DNA of 64,000 nucleotides, taken from positions 476,062-540,061 of the forward strand of contig NZ_CABPSA010000004.1 in assembly GCF_902459615.1 (NCBI RefSeq), read 5' to 3'. How positions within the stretch are numbered: position 1 is the stretch's first letter; each line of letters starts with the position of its first letter. The notes under the pieces were generated by a model. It was not told the DNA's origin, ran no database searches, and saw nothing but the letters and a program-made list of their open reading frames with translations. This document shows positions 49,564-58,277 of the stretch, one piece after another. The DNA is from Pandoraea commovens. GTDB lineage: Bacteria > Pseudomonadota > Gammaproteobacteria > Burkholderiales > Burkholderiaceae. A program made the position numbers and the translations under genes.

Positions 49564-49857
49564 TCACTCGCTCGGATCAAGCTCCGGCGGCGAGACGGAC
49601 GTGGCGCGCGCGGGCGTCTGAAGCAGCGTCTGCATGGTGATACGGGTACGCTGGAGACGCCGGGCCAGTGCCCAGGCTTCGGCTTCGGTCTCGAACAGGC
49701 CCACGATCAGATGCGGTTCGGCAGCGAAGCCATCTGAAAACAGGCCGATGTTCTTGGCGATCATCTCACTCGCCCGCTCGACCGAGACAGTGTACTGACG
49801 CGGCGAACGGTACTGATTGACGACAACGGCGAAGGCGCGGGAGAACGCGTCGGACAT
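49564..49857 (-). CDS. Small conserved hypothetical protein
   Basis: This 97-aa protein (MSDAFSRAFAVVVNQYRSPR and VGLFETEAEAWALARRLQ) has no motif I recognise. GGAGGTTTCCGA ahead of the ATG supports this start over the much longer open frame. The alternating hydrophobic pattern suggests a small alpha/beta fold. It stands alone. Confidence 0.6.
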   Translation of the reverse strand: MSDAFSRAFAVVVNQYRSPRQYTVSVERASEMIAKNIGLFSDGFAAEPHLIVGLFETEAEAWALARRLQRTRITMQTLLQTPARATSVSPPELDPSE

Positions 49858-50250
49858 TCGGAAACCTCCTCTGTCTGCGTGGCGCGACACCCCGGCGTCG
49901 CACGTCGGAGGCACGCGCATGGCGTTGCACTTCCGGTGATTGTAGGCGATGGGGCGGCGCGTGTCGGGGCAAAACGATGACGGTGGAAACACTGAGGAAA
50001 CAGACCGTCGGTTCGTTAAGACATTCCCATAAAAAAAGCCGCCGAGCGGGTCGGCGGCGCAACAGAGAGGGTGACAGCGCAACCGAAGTTGCCGTTATTC
50101 AGATTAATTCGTGGCGATGACAGTGCCATGACCGCTGGACGTGTGCGATCACCCGAGCGCACGCGAGCGTCGACAGCACGCGCGTTTCACATCGCAAACC
50201 ACGGATGGCCTGCGAAGGGGGAATTCGATGGTGACTGAAGCGTGTGCCGA
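49858..50250 (-). other. Intergenic region with a terminator
   Basis: No gene is supported. A minus-strand intrinsic terminator lies at 50031-50058. The part from 50060 to 50250 shows nothing recognisable. Confidence 0.5.
50031..50058 (-). terminator. Intrinsic terminator on the minus strand
   Basis: GCCGCCGA and TCGGCGGC pair over 8 bp with a 5-nt loop and end in seven T on the minus strand, about 190 nt beyond the small membrane protein gene. Confidence 0.8.
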
Positions 50251-50439
50251 CTACACGAGCACAGGCAACGCCTCCACCACAAGGAACGCAACGAGCGCCC
50301 CAACCACCGCACCGGCGGCACGCAGACCGTAGCGTGTCGAGCGCGTAGCGACGGGGATGCCGCCAACGAGCAGCGCACCGGCCACTGCCATCGGCAGGAA
50401 CAAGGTCAGGTCGTAGAGATTGAAGTGGATTGCGGGCAT
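50251..50439 (-). CDS. Small membrane protein, two helices
   Basis: The 62-aa protein has two predicted membrane helices (LTLFLPMAVAGALLVGGIPV and AAGAVVGALVAFLVVEALPV) joined by a basic loop (RSTRYGLR). AGGAGATAAGAAAG before the ATG is a clear ribosome binding site. The function is unknown. Confidence 0.6.
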   Translation of the reverse strand: MPAIHFNLYDLTLFLPMAVAGALLVGGIPVATRSTRYGLRAAGAVVGALVAFLVVEALPVLV

Positions 50440-50532
50440 CTTTCTTATCTCCTCTCCTATGTGCCTTTCCACTATAGGACGGTCTTCGAGGATGCCCAAA
50501 TTTGGTGCGACGCAGCATGTTGCTGCGCTTAT

Positions 50533-50739
50533 TCAGTCTTCCTGACGAACGGCGTGCATCTTGCGGCGTGCGTTCCACATCGCCATGTCCTTACGGGTGC
50601 GCATGCGTTCGCCGATGTTGATGCCCGCAGGCTGCGAACGCGAAGAAGAGGCGGCAACCTCGTTGGCTTCGCTGCGCGCCTGTACCATCATGACGAGCGT
50701 AAACAACGAGGCGGCAAGCGCCAGCAGGATCAGTTTCAT
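50533..50739 (-). CDS. Small single-helix membrane protein
   Basis: The 68-aa protein has an N-terminal hydrophobic helix or signal anchor (MKLILLALAASLFTLVMMV) and a basic soluble tail with RMRTRKD and NARRKMHAV. The function is unknown. An upstream in-frame ATG at 50805 would put 22 polar residues before the helix, which is less likely. It lies 93 nt before the other small membrane gene on the same strand. Confidence 0.5.
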   Translation of the reverse strand: MKLILLALAASLFTLVMMVQARSEANEVAASSSRSQPAGINIGERMRTRKDMAMWNARRKMHAVRQED

Positions 50740-51151
50740 ATGGCCCCCGGTCAATCTCTGGTGAATCTGGTCTGTCTTTTGTTTGTCGTAGTACGCCGTT
50801 GCCATCGTCCCGACCGGCTCGCCTCAAAGGGGAGCCGTGCCATTGATGATGCCGCGACGCTTCTGTCGTGCACTGCTGAGGGACTTCGGTGCCGCAACTG
50901 CCTGATGGGGCGGGGGCCTCGGGACGTCTCGCATCGACGGCATCATAGTCTGCCAATGTGACAACTTTCCCGGACTTCCCAAACTCAAGGCGTGCAGCGG
51001 CGCAGCACGCCTTGAAACGTATAGCGACACGCGCGGCGAAAAGTTTAGAAATCGTGACATTTTTTTGTCGACACGGGCCGAAGGCGCCTCGGCGGCATAC
51101 CGATGCGCCCCCGCCCCGTGCCAGACCCGTCATGCACGGGGATGGTAAGGC
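50740..51151 (-). other. Intergenic region after the chitinase-holin cassette
   Basis: No gene is supported. CCGAAGGCGCCTCGG near 51079 is a near-palindrome that on the minus strand precedes an A-run, not a T-run, so it is not a normal terminator. The stretch probably contains the promoter of the small membrane proteins. Confidence 0.4.
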
Positions 51152-51352
51152 TTACGGCTGTCGGGAAATGCCGTCGTTCAGGCGGCCTCGCACCGCATTC
51201 TCCGGTAACGCCATGGCCGCGAGCGACGCCAGTGCCGCCCCCGCCTGCGCCAGCTCATGCATGACGTCGGGCGAGGTGCCGAGCGAGACCGCAAGGCCCG
51301 TGAGGCCCGCCCACGTCGACGGTTCCAGCAGCCGGGACAAGAGAAAGCGCAT
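51152..51352 (-). CDS. Holin-like small membrane protein
   Basis: The 66-aa protein has the build of small phage holins: a short basic N-terminus, a first hydrophobic segment (STWAGLTGLAVSLG), a turn (TSPDV), a second segment (LAQAGAALASLAAMALPE) and a charged tail. The TWAGL opening recalls holins that begin with T/S-x-x-W-A-G-I. Its start lies 2 nt beyond the chitinase stop, so it is translated from the same message. Together with a chitinase lacking a signal peptide, it suggests holin-dependent export. The call rests on shape and context, not on a family match I could run. Confidence 0.6.
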   Translation of the reverse strand: MRFLLSRLLEPSTWAGLTGLAVSLGTSPDVMHELAQAGAALASLAAMALPENAVRGRLNDGISRQP

Positions 51353-51354
51353 GG

Positions 51355-52944
51355 TCAGTCTCCCGTCGACGAATCGTCCAGCGACGTCTTCCCGCTGAAG
51401 TAGAACGGCGTCATGTCGATATGCGAGGCCGTCGCCTTCTGCCCAAGCCCCTCACGTGCCGCATTCGCCAGCACGCCGTTGTCCTGGTCGATCGTCCAGG
51501 TGAATAGGCCGCCAAGCCCGTTGCGCCTGACGTAGTCGCCCTTGGCACGCACGGTGCGTGGCGTGTCGAGCGACATGAACATGCCCGTCGACGGCTGGTA
51601 CAGGAAGTCGGCGTCGGCCACCGTATCGGTGTACAGAACGAAACCGTTGCGCGCTGCACCGTGCTCCAGATCGAGGTAATTGCGCAGCACGTCGTAATAC
51701 TCCGTCGTGCCTGATTCGAACGTGCCGGTGGTGATGTCGTCGCCGGGAGAGTAAGTGCCGGAAAGGGCCGCGACCTGTGCAATCTGCGCCTGAAGCGCGT
51801 TGCGCGAGTACGCCGCATAACCGATGTGCACCTTGGCGAGCGGCACGCCTGCCTGACGCAGCCAGTTGACGGCGCGATCGATCGAGAAGCCGTCGGGCGC
51901 GGCCGGGTCCGTGTCGTGAAGATTCGTGTGATGGGCGAGCGTGGGTGCCCACGGCGTGCCGAAGAAGTCGTACGTCATCAGATTCAGACGTGACACACCC
52001 GCAGCGATCAGACCCGGCAGGTTGGCCTTCTGCATGTCGGCCACGTTGGCCGACGCCGCAATCGAGATTTCGACATCGCGGCGTCCGGCAGCCACGAGCG
52101 CCTTCTTCAGATCGCTCACGAGCGCTGCGTAATTCGGTCCGTCCGAGTCGTCGTAGACGTTGCCGTCGTCACCCGGCGAGCCGGGATACTCCCAGTCGAT
52201 GTTGATCTCGGTAAACATCGGGAAGCGGCGCAGCAGATCGACGACGCTCGCGCAGAACGTCTTGCGTCGCGCGCTGCTACCCGCCAGCCCGTGAAACGCT
52301 TGACTCATCGTCCAGCCGCCGATGGCGATGGCGAGTTTCAGTGCCGGGTTCTTCGCGTGCAGCAGGCGCAAACCGCCGAGTACGCCCTGTGCCCGCGACT
52401 GCTGGAACATCGGCATCACGTCGTTGCTCACCCAGCCGGGAAAGCCGCAATTGCGATAGGAGAGCACGTCCCCCCAACTGTCGACGAAGGTGGCCTGATC
52501 TGGCTTGCGCACGAAGTCGGTGGCCGCACGGGCGATGGTTTGCGCCTTCTCGCCCTGATCGCCCACGATGCCCGCGAAACCGATGATCAGCCTGTCGTAA
52601 GCAAACGGATCGAGCAACATCAGATCGACGCCGCGTCCGGCCGCGTCATTGCTGAAGTCGCCGTCGAGACGTCCATCGTATTGCGACCAGTCGGTGTAAT
52701 AGCCGGAGACTTCGAGCGCGCCTTTCGCATAACGGTTGTAGACGCGCTTGGCGACACGCGCCGACGTGTACGACAGCTGCGTCGTGCTCGTCGCCGGATC
52801 GAATCCGTTCTGGGCGTAGGTGGTTTCCGTTGCGCCGTCGAGCGGATCTGTGGGATAGACGAGTTCGCTGGCGGCGTCGGTGGTGCCGGTGGCGACGGTG
52901 GCGGACGCAGCGGAAGTGGAAGACGAATTGCGCGGTGCAGTCAT
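51355..52944 (-). CDS. Glycoside hydrolase family 18 chitinase without signal peptide
   Basis: The 529-aa enzyme would hydrolyse chitin. The GH18 barrel runs from about residue 78 (VSGYYTDWSQYD) to 510, with the IAIGGW strand at about 206-211 and the active-site strand INIDWEYPG ending in the acid E252. Of the usual DxxDxDxE pattern D250 and E252 are kept, but the position of the next aspartate up is N248. A C-terminal GLFTWTIDQDNG is typical. The N-terminus is Ser/Thr/Ala-rich without a hydrophobic core, so no Sec or Tat signal is seen. No separate chitin-binding module is evident. It resembles chitinases of insect-associated bacteria. It is flanked by a regulator upstream (94 nt) and a holin-like gene downstream. 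Confidence 0.9.
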   Translation of the reverse strand: MTAPRNSSSTSAASATVATGTTDAASELVYPTDPLDGATETTYAQNGFDPATSTTQLSYTSARVAKRVYNRYAKGALEVSGYYTDWSQYDGRLDGDFSNDAAGRGVDLMLLDPFAYDRLIIGFAGIVGDQGEKAQTIARAATDFVRKPDQATFVDSWGDVLSYRNCGFPGWVSNDVMPMFQQSRAQGVLGGLRLLHAKNPALKLAIAIGGWTMSQAFHGLAGSSARRKTFCASVVDLLRRFPMFTEINIDWEYPGSPGDDGNVYDDSDGPNYAALVSDLKKALVAAGRRDVEISIAASANVADMQKANLPGLIAAGVSRLNLMTYDFFGTPWAPTLAHHTNLHDTDPAAPDGFSIDRAVNWLRQAGVPLAKVHIGYAAYSRNALQAQIAQVAALSGTYSPGDDITTGTFESGTTEYYDVLRNYLDLEHGAARNGFVLYTDTVADADFLYQPSTGMFMSLDTPRTVRAKGDYVRRNGLGGLFTWTIDQDNGVLANAAREGLGQKATASHIDMTPFYFSGKTSLDDSSTGD

Positions 52945-53038
52945 GATGTGGCTCCTGAGAGTGAATGGACAGGTGCCGTTGCCGGGCGATGAAGCAGGAA
53001 ACTCGCGGCGACATCGGCGTGACCAGCGTCGCGTTCGC

Positions 53039-53920
53039 TCAGCGGCTTCGCCAGCGCAAATGACGTGTCAGCGTGCGAAGGGCGCGCGGGAGCGTCGTCG
53101 GCAGCCAGTCCCGAAGGCGGTCGGGCCTGCCTGTCGACGAGGGGGGCGATGACGTTGATGACGTACCCGGTGCCTCGGACATGGGCGCAGTGTCAGCCTC
53201 GATGCAAGGCTCGAAGCGATAGCCAATGCGCGGCACCGTCACGATATGGCGATGCAACCCGAGTGGAATCAGCTTGCGGCGAAGGCGCGAGACCACCTGC
53301 ATCAGATTGGTGTCGTCCTGATCGGGACGCGTTGGCCACAGCGTCGCGATCAGCGTACGTTTGTCATGCGCGACGTTGGCGGGCGAGCGCAATGCACACA
53401 GCAGGCGGTACTCGATTTGCGGAATCCGGACGATCACACCGTGTCGCCGTACCTCGCCGTGCCCGTCGCACGCGACACCGTGTGAGAGCGGCGGTGCGCA
53501 CGATGCGGAGGTTGTGGCATCGACCACGGTCACACCGTCATGACTGCTGTCTGCGGACACCGGCGAGGTCTCGCGCGCTACGTCATCCGCCGAATTCGTA
53601 TCCGAAATGGTCACGGCGACTGACGACGGGACGTCGAAGCGATAGCCGACGCGCGCCACCGTCACGATGGCGCGTTGCAGGCCGAGCGGGGCGAGTGAGC
53701 GCCGCAGACGGGAGACGAGTTGCACGAGCGCGGCGTCTTCCATCCACTGCGCGCGCTTGCCCCACAGGGCCGACATCAACGCGTGCTTGTCGAGCGCGGT
53801 GCCTGCACGGGCGGCGAGCAGGACCAACAAACGCTTTTCCTGCTCCGACAGGCGAGCGGCGATGCCGTCGCGTTGTACGAGATTGGTGACGTCGTCCAGA
53901 TCGAACGGTGACATCGGCAT
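53039..53920 (-). CDS. Transcription regulator with two OmpR-type winged helices
   Basis: This 293-aa protein carries two copies of the OmpR/PhoB C-terminal winged helix. Copy 1 is at about 11-97 (EQEKRLLVLLAARAG, VSRLRRSLAPLGL, VTVARVGYRFDV) and copy 2 at about 153-237 (QIEYRLLCALRSPANV, VSRLRRKLIPLGL, VTVPRIGYRFEP). They are joined by a polar 55-residue linker. There is no receiver domain and no membrane helix, so it is neither a two-component regulator nor a ToxR-like membrane activator. It is the first gene upstream of the chitinase-holin pair, in the same direction, and is the likely regulator. The repeated domain suggests internal duplication. Confidence 0.85.
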   Translation of the reverse strand: MPMSPFDLDDVTNLVQRDGIAARLSEQEKRLLVLLAARAGTALDKHALMSALWGKRAQWMEDAALVQLVSRLRRSLAPLGLQRAIVTVARVGYRFDVPSSVAVTISDTNSADDVARETSPVSADSSHDGVTVVDATTSASCAPPLSHGVACDGHGEVRRHGVIVRIPQIEYRLLCALRSPANVAHDKRTLIATLWPTRPDQDDTNLMQVVSRLRRKLIPLGLHRHIVTVPRIGYRFEPCIEADTAPMSEAPGTSSTSSPPSSTGRPDRLRDWLPTTLPRALRTLTRHLRWRSR

Positions 53921-54120
53921 GGGGCGCTCCTGGTATCGAATACGGGAGGCCCACCGTAGCGACGCGGGTTCACCTGTCGCAAGACAACAAGCGACGACAA
54001 GCGCGACATAGCCACCGTCGTTAAGTCCATTGATCGGCGAGATGTGTTCGTCGAGTGCCTAGCCAATGTCACGCGTCACATCGCGAGGTAAGATAGCGGC
54101 CATATTTCCTGGATTTCGCC

Positions 54121-54975
54121 ATGCTCGAACTCATTTCCGAACACCGCTGCTTTGGTGGCGTGCAGCGCTTCTATCGCCACACTTCGTCCGTGATCGGTCT
54201 GCCGATGCGTTTTTCGGTGTTTGTGCCGCCGCAGGCGCGTGACGGACGCGCCGTGCCCGCGCTGTTCTATCTCGCGGGCCTCACGTGTACGGAAGAAACG
54301 TTCATGATCAAGGGCGGGGCGCAGTGGCTGGCCGCAGAACACGGGGTGGCCCTCATCACCCCCGACACCAGCCCGCGAGGCGCGGGGTTGCCTGGCGAGA
54401 CCGACTCGTGGGATTTCGGCGTCGGCGCAGGCTTCTATCTCGACGCTACGCAAGACCCGTGGTCGAAGTACTACCGCATGTACAGCTACATCGTCGACGA
54501 ACTGTACGGCCTCGTCACGCAGTCGCTCCCCATCGATGCCGAGCGTATCGGCATCTTCGGTCACTCGATGGGCGGTCATGGCGCGCTGACGCTGGCGCTA
54601 CGCAACCCGGACAAATTCCGTTCAGTGTCGGCTTTCGCACCGATCGCCGCGCCGATGCATTGCCCGTGGGGCGAAAAAGCGTTCACTGGCTATCTGGGGA
54701 CGGACCGCGAGACGTGGCGTCAGTACGATGCCAGCGAACTGATCGCGAAGGCGGGAACAGTGGTGTTTCCGGGCGGCATTCTGATCGATCAGGGTTTGAA
54801 CGACCAGTTCCTCGAAGCGCAGTTGCATCCGGACATCTTCGAGCGCGCCTGCCAGAAGGCGGGGCAGCCGTTGAATCTGCGCCGTCACAACGGCTACGAT
54901 CACGGTTACTACTTCATTCAGACGTTCATGGCAGATCATCTGTCGCATCACGCCGAGCATCTTCGCGCGTACTGA
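54121..54975 (+). CDS. fghA: S-formylglutathione hydrolase
   Basis: The 284-aa esterase-D-family enzyme hydrolyses S-formylglutathione to formate and glutathione, the second step of glutathione-dependent formaldehyde detoxification. The nucleophile motif is GHSMGGHGAL, and the DQGLNDQF and NGYDHGYYF segments hold the acid and histidine of the triad. The formaldehyde dehydrogenase partner is not adjacent. The formate it yields could be used by PurT. Confidence 0.95.
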   Translation: MLELISEHRCFGGVQRFYRHTSSVIGLPMRFSVFVPPQARDGRAVPALFYLAGLTCTEETFMIKGGAQWLAAEHGVALITPDTSPRGAGLPGETDSWDFGVGAGFYLDATQDPWSKYYRMYSYIVDELYGLVTQSLPIDAERIGIFGHSMGGHGALTLALRNPDKFRSVSAFAPIAAPMHCPWGEKAFTGYLGTDRETWRQYDASELIAKAGTVVFPGGILIDQGLNDQFLEAQLHPDIFERACQKAGQPLNLRRHNGYDHGYYFIQTFMADHLSHHAEHLRAY

Positions 54976-55003
54976 TCCGCCTTTTTCCTTTCTTATTGCG
55001 ACG

Positions 55004-55861
55004 TCACACCGCCCGCGCTTCGTAATGGCGCGGCGGCGTGACGATCTCGTCCTGCGCGCGCACGATCTCCAGTTCGTAGCGTCCCGCGAGGTGCGTGACG
55101 CAGAGCACCGCATCGACGGCCGCGAGCGTATGTTCGAACGCCGCCCGCACCGTATCGCCCTTGAGCAAGCGGGCCAGAAATACGCCGGACGTCAGATCAC
55201 CGACCCCGACCGGGTGACGCGAGAAAGGGTAGAGCGGACGCGAACCGTGCCACGCTTCGTCGCGCGTGACCACCAGCATGTCGAAGCGATCCGCAGGCTT
55301 GTCGGTGTAATCCAGGTGCTTGACGAGCACCATCTTCGGTCCGCGCGCGAGCAGGGCGCGGCAGGCCGCGACGGCGTCGTCAAACGAATCGATCGGATGT
55401 TGCGAGAGCTTTTCGAGTTCGAGATGATTGGGCGTCATGATGTCCGCCATCTCGGGCATGTGCTCGACCAGATATTGTTCGATGCCCGGCTTGACCTGAC
55501 AGCCTTTCTCCGGATGACCCATCACCGGGTCGCAGAGATAAATCGCGGCCGGATTGGCCTGCTTGACGCGTTGCACGGCCGCGCGTACGAAGCCCGCCTG
55601 TTCCGGCGCGCCGAGATAGCCCGAGAGCACGGCGTCGCAGTTGCCCAGTTCGCCGATGTCCGCGATGCCGTCGACGAGTCGCAGGATCTCTTCGCTCGGC
55701 AACGCCTGTCCCGTCCATTTGCCGTATTGCGTGTGGTTCGAGAACTGAACGGTGTTGATCGGCCAGACGTTCACGCCAAGACGTCGCATCGGAAACTCGG
55801 CGGCGCTATTGCCCGCGTGGCCGAACACGACGTGGGACTGGATGCTGAGGACGTTTTTCAT
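55004..55861 (-). CDS. pdxY: Pyridoxal kinase PdxY
   Basis: PdxY phosphorylates pyridoxal in the B6 salvage pathway. The 285-aa ribokinase-fold protein starts [20 protein letters not shown], has the [10 protein letters not shown] segment and the anion-hole motif region [12 protein letters not shown] with the catalytic aspartate. A start 39 nt upstream is possible but adds residues not seen in the family. It lies 58 nt after the EF-G gene on the same strand, with a long hairpin between. Confidence 0.96.
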   Translation of the reverse strand: MKNVLSIQSHVVFGHAGNSAAEFPMRRLGVNVWPINTVQFSNHTQYGKWTGQALPSEEILRLVDGIADIGELGNCDAVLSGYLGAPEQAGFVRAAVQRVKQANPAAIYLCDPVMGHPEKGCQVKPGIEQYLVEHMPEMADIMTPNHLELEKLSQHPIDSFDDAVAACRALLARGPKMVLVKHLDYTDKPADRFDMLVVTRDEAWHGSRPLYPFSRHPVGVGDLTSGVFLARLLKGDTVRAAFEHTLAAVDAVLCVTHLAGRYELEIVRAQDEIVTPPRHYEARAV

Positions 55862-55875
55862 GTAGACGGGGAGGG

Positions 55876-55911
55876 CGGCAAGGGCATGGCGCGAGGCCAT
55901 CGCCCTTGCCG
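55876..55911 (-). promoter_or_regulatory. Long hairpin between fusA and pdxY
   Basis: CGGCAAGGGC-ATGGC (55876-55890) pairs with GCCAT and GCCCTTGCCG (55896-55911) in a 15-bp stem with one bulge and a 5-nt loop. It begins 9 nt after the EF-G stop and has no T-run, so it may partly terminate, stabilise the EF-G message, or limit pdxY translation. Confidence 0.6.
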
Positions 55912-55919
55912 TTAGTCGA

Positions 55920-58016
55920 TTACTTCTTCGACGTCATGACGGCCTCGGCCACGTTCTTCGGGGCTTCGGCGTAGTGCTTGAACTCCATGGTGTACGTGGC
56001 GCGACCCTGCGTGAGCGAGCGCAGCGACGTCGAGTAGCCGAACATCTCGGAGAGCGGCACTTCCGCGCGCACGATTTTGCCGCCGCCCACGATGTCGTCC
56101 ATGCCCTGCATGATGCCGCGACGCCCGGAGAGGTCGCCCATCACGTTGCCCATGAATTCCTCGGGGGTCTCGACTTCCACCGCCATCATCGGTTCGAGCA
56201 GCACCGGTTCGGCGCGGCGCATGGCTTCCTTGAAGGCCATCGAACCGGCCATGCGGAACGCGTTTTCGTTCGAGTCGACGTCGTGGTACGAACCGAACGT
56301 CAGCGTGACCTTCACGTTCACGACCGGATAGCCCGCGACGACACCGGTGTTGAGCGTTTCGCGAATGCCCTTGTCGACGGCCGGGATGTACTCGCGCGGC
56401 ACCACGCCGCCCTTGATGGCGTCGACGAATTCGTACGGCTTTTCCTTGTCCGGTTCGAGCGTGATGACCACGTCGCCGTACTGGCCGCGTCCGCCCGACT
56501 GCTTGACGAACTTGCCCTGCACGTCCTCGACTTTCTTGCGGACGGTTTCGCGATACGCGACCTGCGGCTTACCGACGGTCGCCTCCACGCCGAACTCGCG
56601 GCGCATGCGGTCGACCAGAATTTCCAGGTGCAGCTCGCCCATGCCGGAGATGATCGTCTGGCCCGATTCTTCGTCGGTCTGCACGCGGAACGACGGATCT
56701 TCCTGCGCCAGACGGTTGAGCGCGAGGCCCATCTTTTCCTGATCGGCCTTGGTCTTCGGCTCGACCGCTTGCGAGATCACCGGCTCCGGAAACTCCATCT
56801 TTTCCAAAATGATGAAGTGGTTCGGATCGCACAGCGTATCGCCGGTTGTCGCTTCTTTCAGGCCCACGGCGGCGGCGATGTCGCCCGCGCGCACTTCCTT
56901 GAGTTCCTGGCGCGTGTTCGCATGCATCTGCAAGATGCGGCCCAGACGCTCCTTTTTGCCCTTCACCGCGTTAAGCACGGTGCTGCCCGACTCGATCACG
57001 CCGGAGTACACGCGGAAGAAGATCAACTGACCGACGAACGGGTCCGTCATGATCTTGAAGGCGAGTGCCGAGAACGGCTCGTCGTCCGACGGATGACGCT
57101 CGATCTCTTTGTCGTCCTCGTCGTGACCGGCGATGGCGGGCACGTCGACGGGCGAGGGCAAGTACTCGATCACGGCGTCGAGCATGGCTTGCACGCCCTT
57201 GTTCTTGAAGGCCGTGCCGCACAGCATGGGCACGATCTCACCGGCGACCGTGCGCTTGCGCAGCCCGGCTTTGATCTCGTCCTCGGTCAGTGTTTCGCCG
57301 CCCAGATACTTTTCGAGCAACGTCTCATCGGCTTCGGCGGCAGCCTCGACCATCTTCTCGTGCCACTCTTGCGCGAGGTCCTTGAGGTTGTCGGGAATAT
57401 CGATGTACTCGAACTTCACACCCTTGGATTCTTCGTCCCAGACGATGCCTTTCATCTTCACGAGATCGACGACGCCCTGGAAATGGTCTTCGGCGCCGAT
57501 GGGAATCTGAAGCGGCACGGCATTGCCACGCAGACGTTCGTGAATCTGCTTGTGCACGCGGAAGAAGTCGGCGCCCACGCGGTCCATCTTGTTGACGAAC
57601 GCGATGCGCGGCACCTTGTACTTGTTGGCCTGACGCCAGACGGTTTCCGACTGCGGCTGCACACCGCCGACCGAGTCGTAGACCATACAGGCGCCATCGA
57701 GCACACGCATCGAGCGCTCGACTTCAATGGTGAAGTCGACGTGTCCCGGCGTGTCGATGATGTTGATGCGGTGTTCGGGGAAGTTGCCGGCCATGCCGCG
57801 CCAGAAGCAGGTCGTCGCGGCGGACGTGATCGTGATGCCGCGCTCTTGTTCCTGCTCCATCCAGTCCATCGTGGCAGCGCCTTCGTGGACTTCGCCCAGC
57901 TTGTGGTTGACGCCCGTGTAGAACAGGATCCGCTCGGTCGTCGTTGTCTTGCCAGCGTCGATGTGAGCGCTGATGCCGATATTTCGGTAGCGCTCGATGG
58001 GGGTCTTTCGGGCCAC
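55920..58016 (-). CDS. fusA: Elongation factor G, second copy
   Basis: EF-G drives ribosomal translocation with GTP. The 698-aa product has G1 ([15 protein letters not shown]), DTPGHVDF and NKMDRVGAD, and the EF-G domain IV stretch [16 protein letters not shown]. The start is GTG at 58016 ([10 protein letters not shown]), with GAGGTG just upstream; the open frame above it is not coding. It is not in the rpsL-rpsG-tufA operon, so it is almost certainly a second EF-G paralogue. It shares a strand with pdxY 58 nt downstream. Confidence 0.95.
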   Translation of the reverse strand: MARKTPIERYRNIGISAHIDAGKTTTTERILFYTGVNHKLGEVHEGAATMDWMEQEQERGITITSAATTCFWRGMAGNFPEHRINIIDTPGHVDFTIEVERSMRVLDGACMVYDSVGGVQPQSETVWRQANKYKVPRIAFVNKMDRVGADFFRVHKQIHERLRGNAVPLQIPIGAEDHFQGVVDLVKMKGIVWDEESKGVKFEYIDIPDNLKDLAQEWHEKMVEAAAEADETLLEKYLGGETLTEDEIKAGLRKRTVAGEIVPMLCGTAFKNKGVQAMLDAVIEYLPSPVDVPAIAGHDEDDKEIERHPSDDEPFSALAFKIMTDPFVGQLIFFRVYSGVIESGSTVLNAVKGKKERLGRILQMHANTRQELKEVRAGDIAAAVGLKEATTGDTLCDPNHFIILEKMEFPEPVISQAVEPKTKADQEKMGLALNRLAQEDPSFRVQTDEESGQTIISGMGELHLEILVDRMRREFGVEATVGKPQVAYRETVRKKVEDVQGKFVKQSGGRGQYGDVVITLEPDKEKPYEFVDAIKGGVVPREYIPAVDKGIRETLNTGVVAGYPVVNVKVTLTFGSYHDVDSNENAFRMAGSMAFKEAMRRAEPVLLEPMMAVEVETPEEFMGNVMGDLSGRRGIMQGMDDIVGGGKIVRAEVPLSEMFGYSTSLRSLTQGRATYTMEFKHYAEAPKNVAEAVMTSKK

Positions 58017-58173
58017 AGTACACCTCTTTTCAGACGGTGAGGAAAAGGAACGGGAGCAGCCATCATACTCCAATGTCCCGATACCTCGCTGACGGTCACA
58101 TCGTCCGCAAGTCCAGCGTAGACGGGGCTTTGCGGCGAGGGCGCGGCCATGCGTCGCATTGTGTGCGAACACA

Positions 58174-58207
58174 AAAAAACTAAGCCCCGGCGGGAGGGCC
58201 GGGGCTT
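58174..58207 (-). terminator. Terminator of the chemoreceptor gene
   Basis: AAGCCCCGGC and GCCGGGGCTT pair over 10 bp with a 6-nt loop and run into AGTTTTTTT on the minus strand, about 70 nt beyond the chemoreceptor stop and upstream of the EF-G gene. Confidence 0.88.
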
Positions 58208-58277
58208 TGGTAGTGATCGCCCGGTTGACGTCTAGGTGACCACTAATACGGCAAGACGTGTCACACAGAACGCGACA

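Noticed and set aside
55974-58040. Long open frame opposite the EF-G gene
   Set aside because: Antisense shadow of a certain gene, with repetitive His/Arg/Leu composition and no motif.
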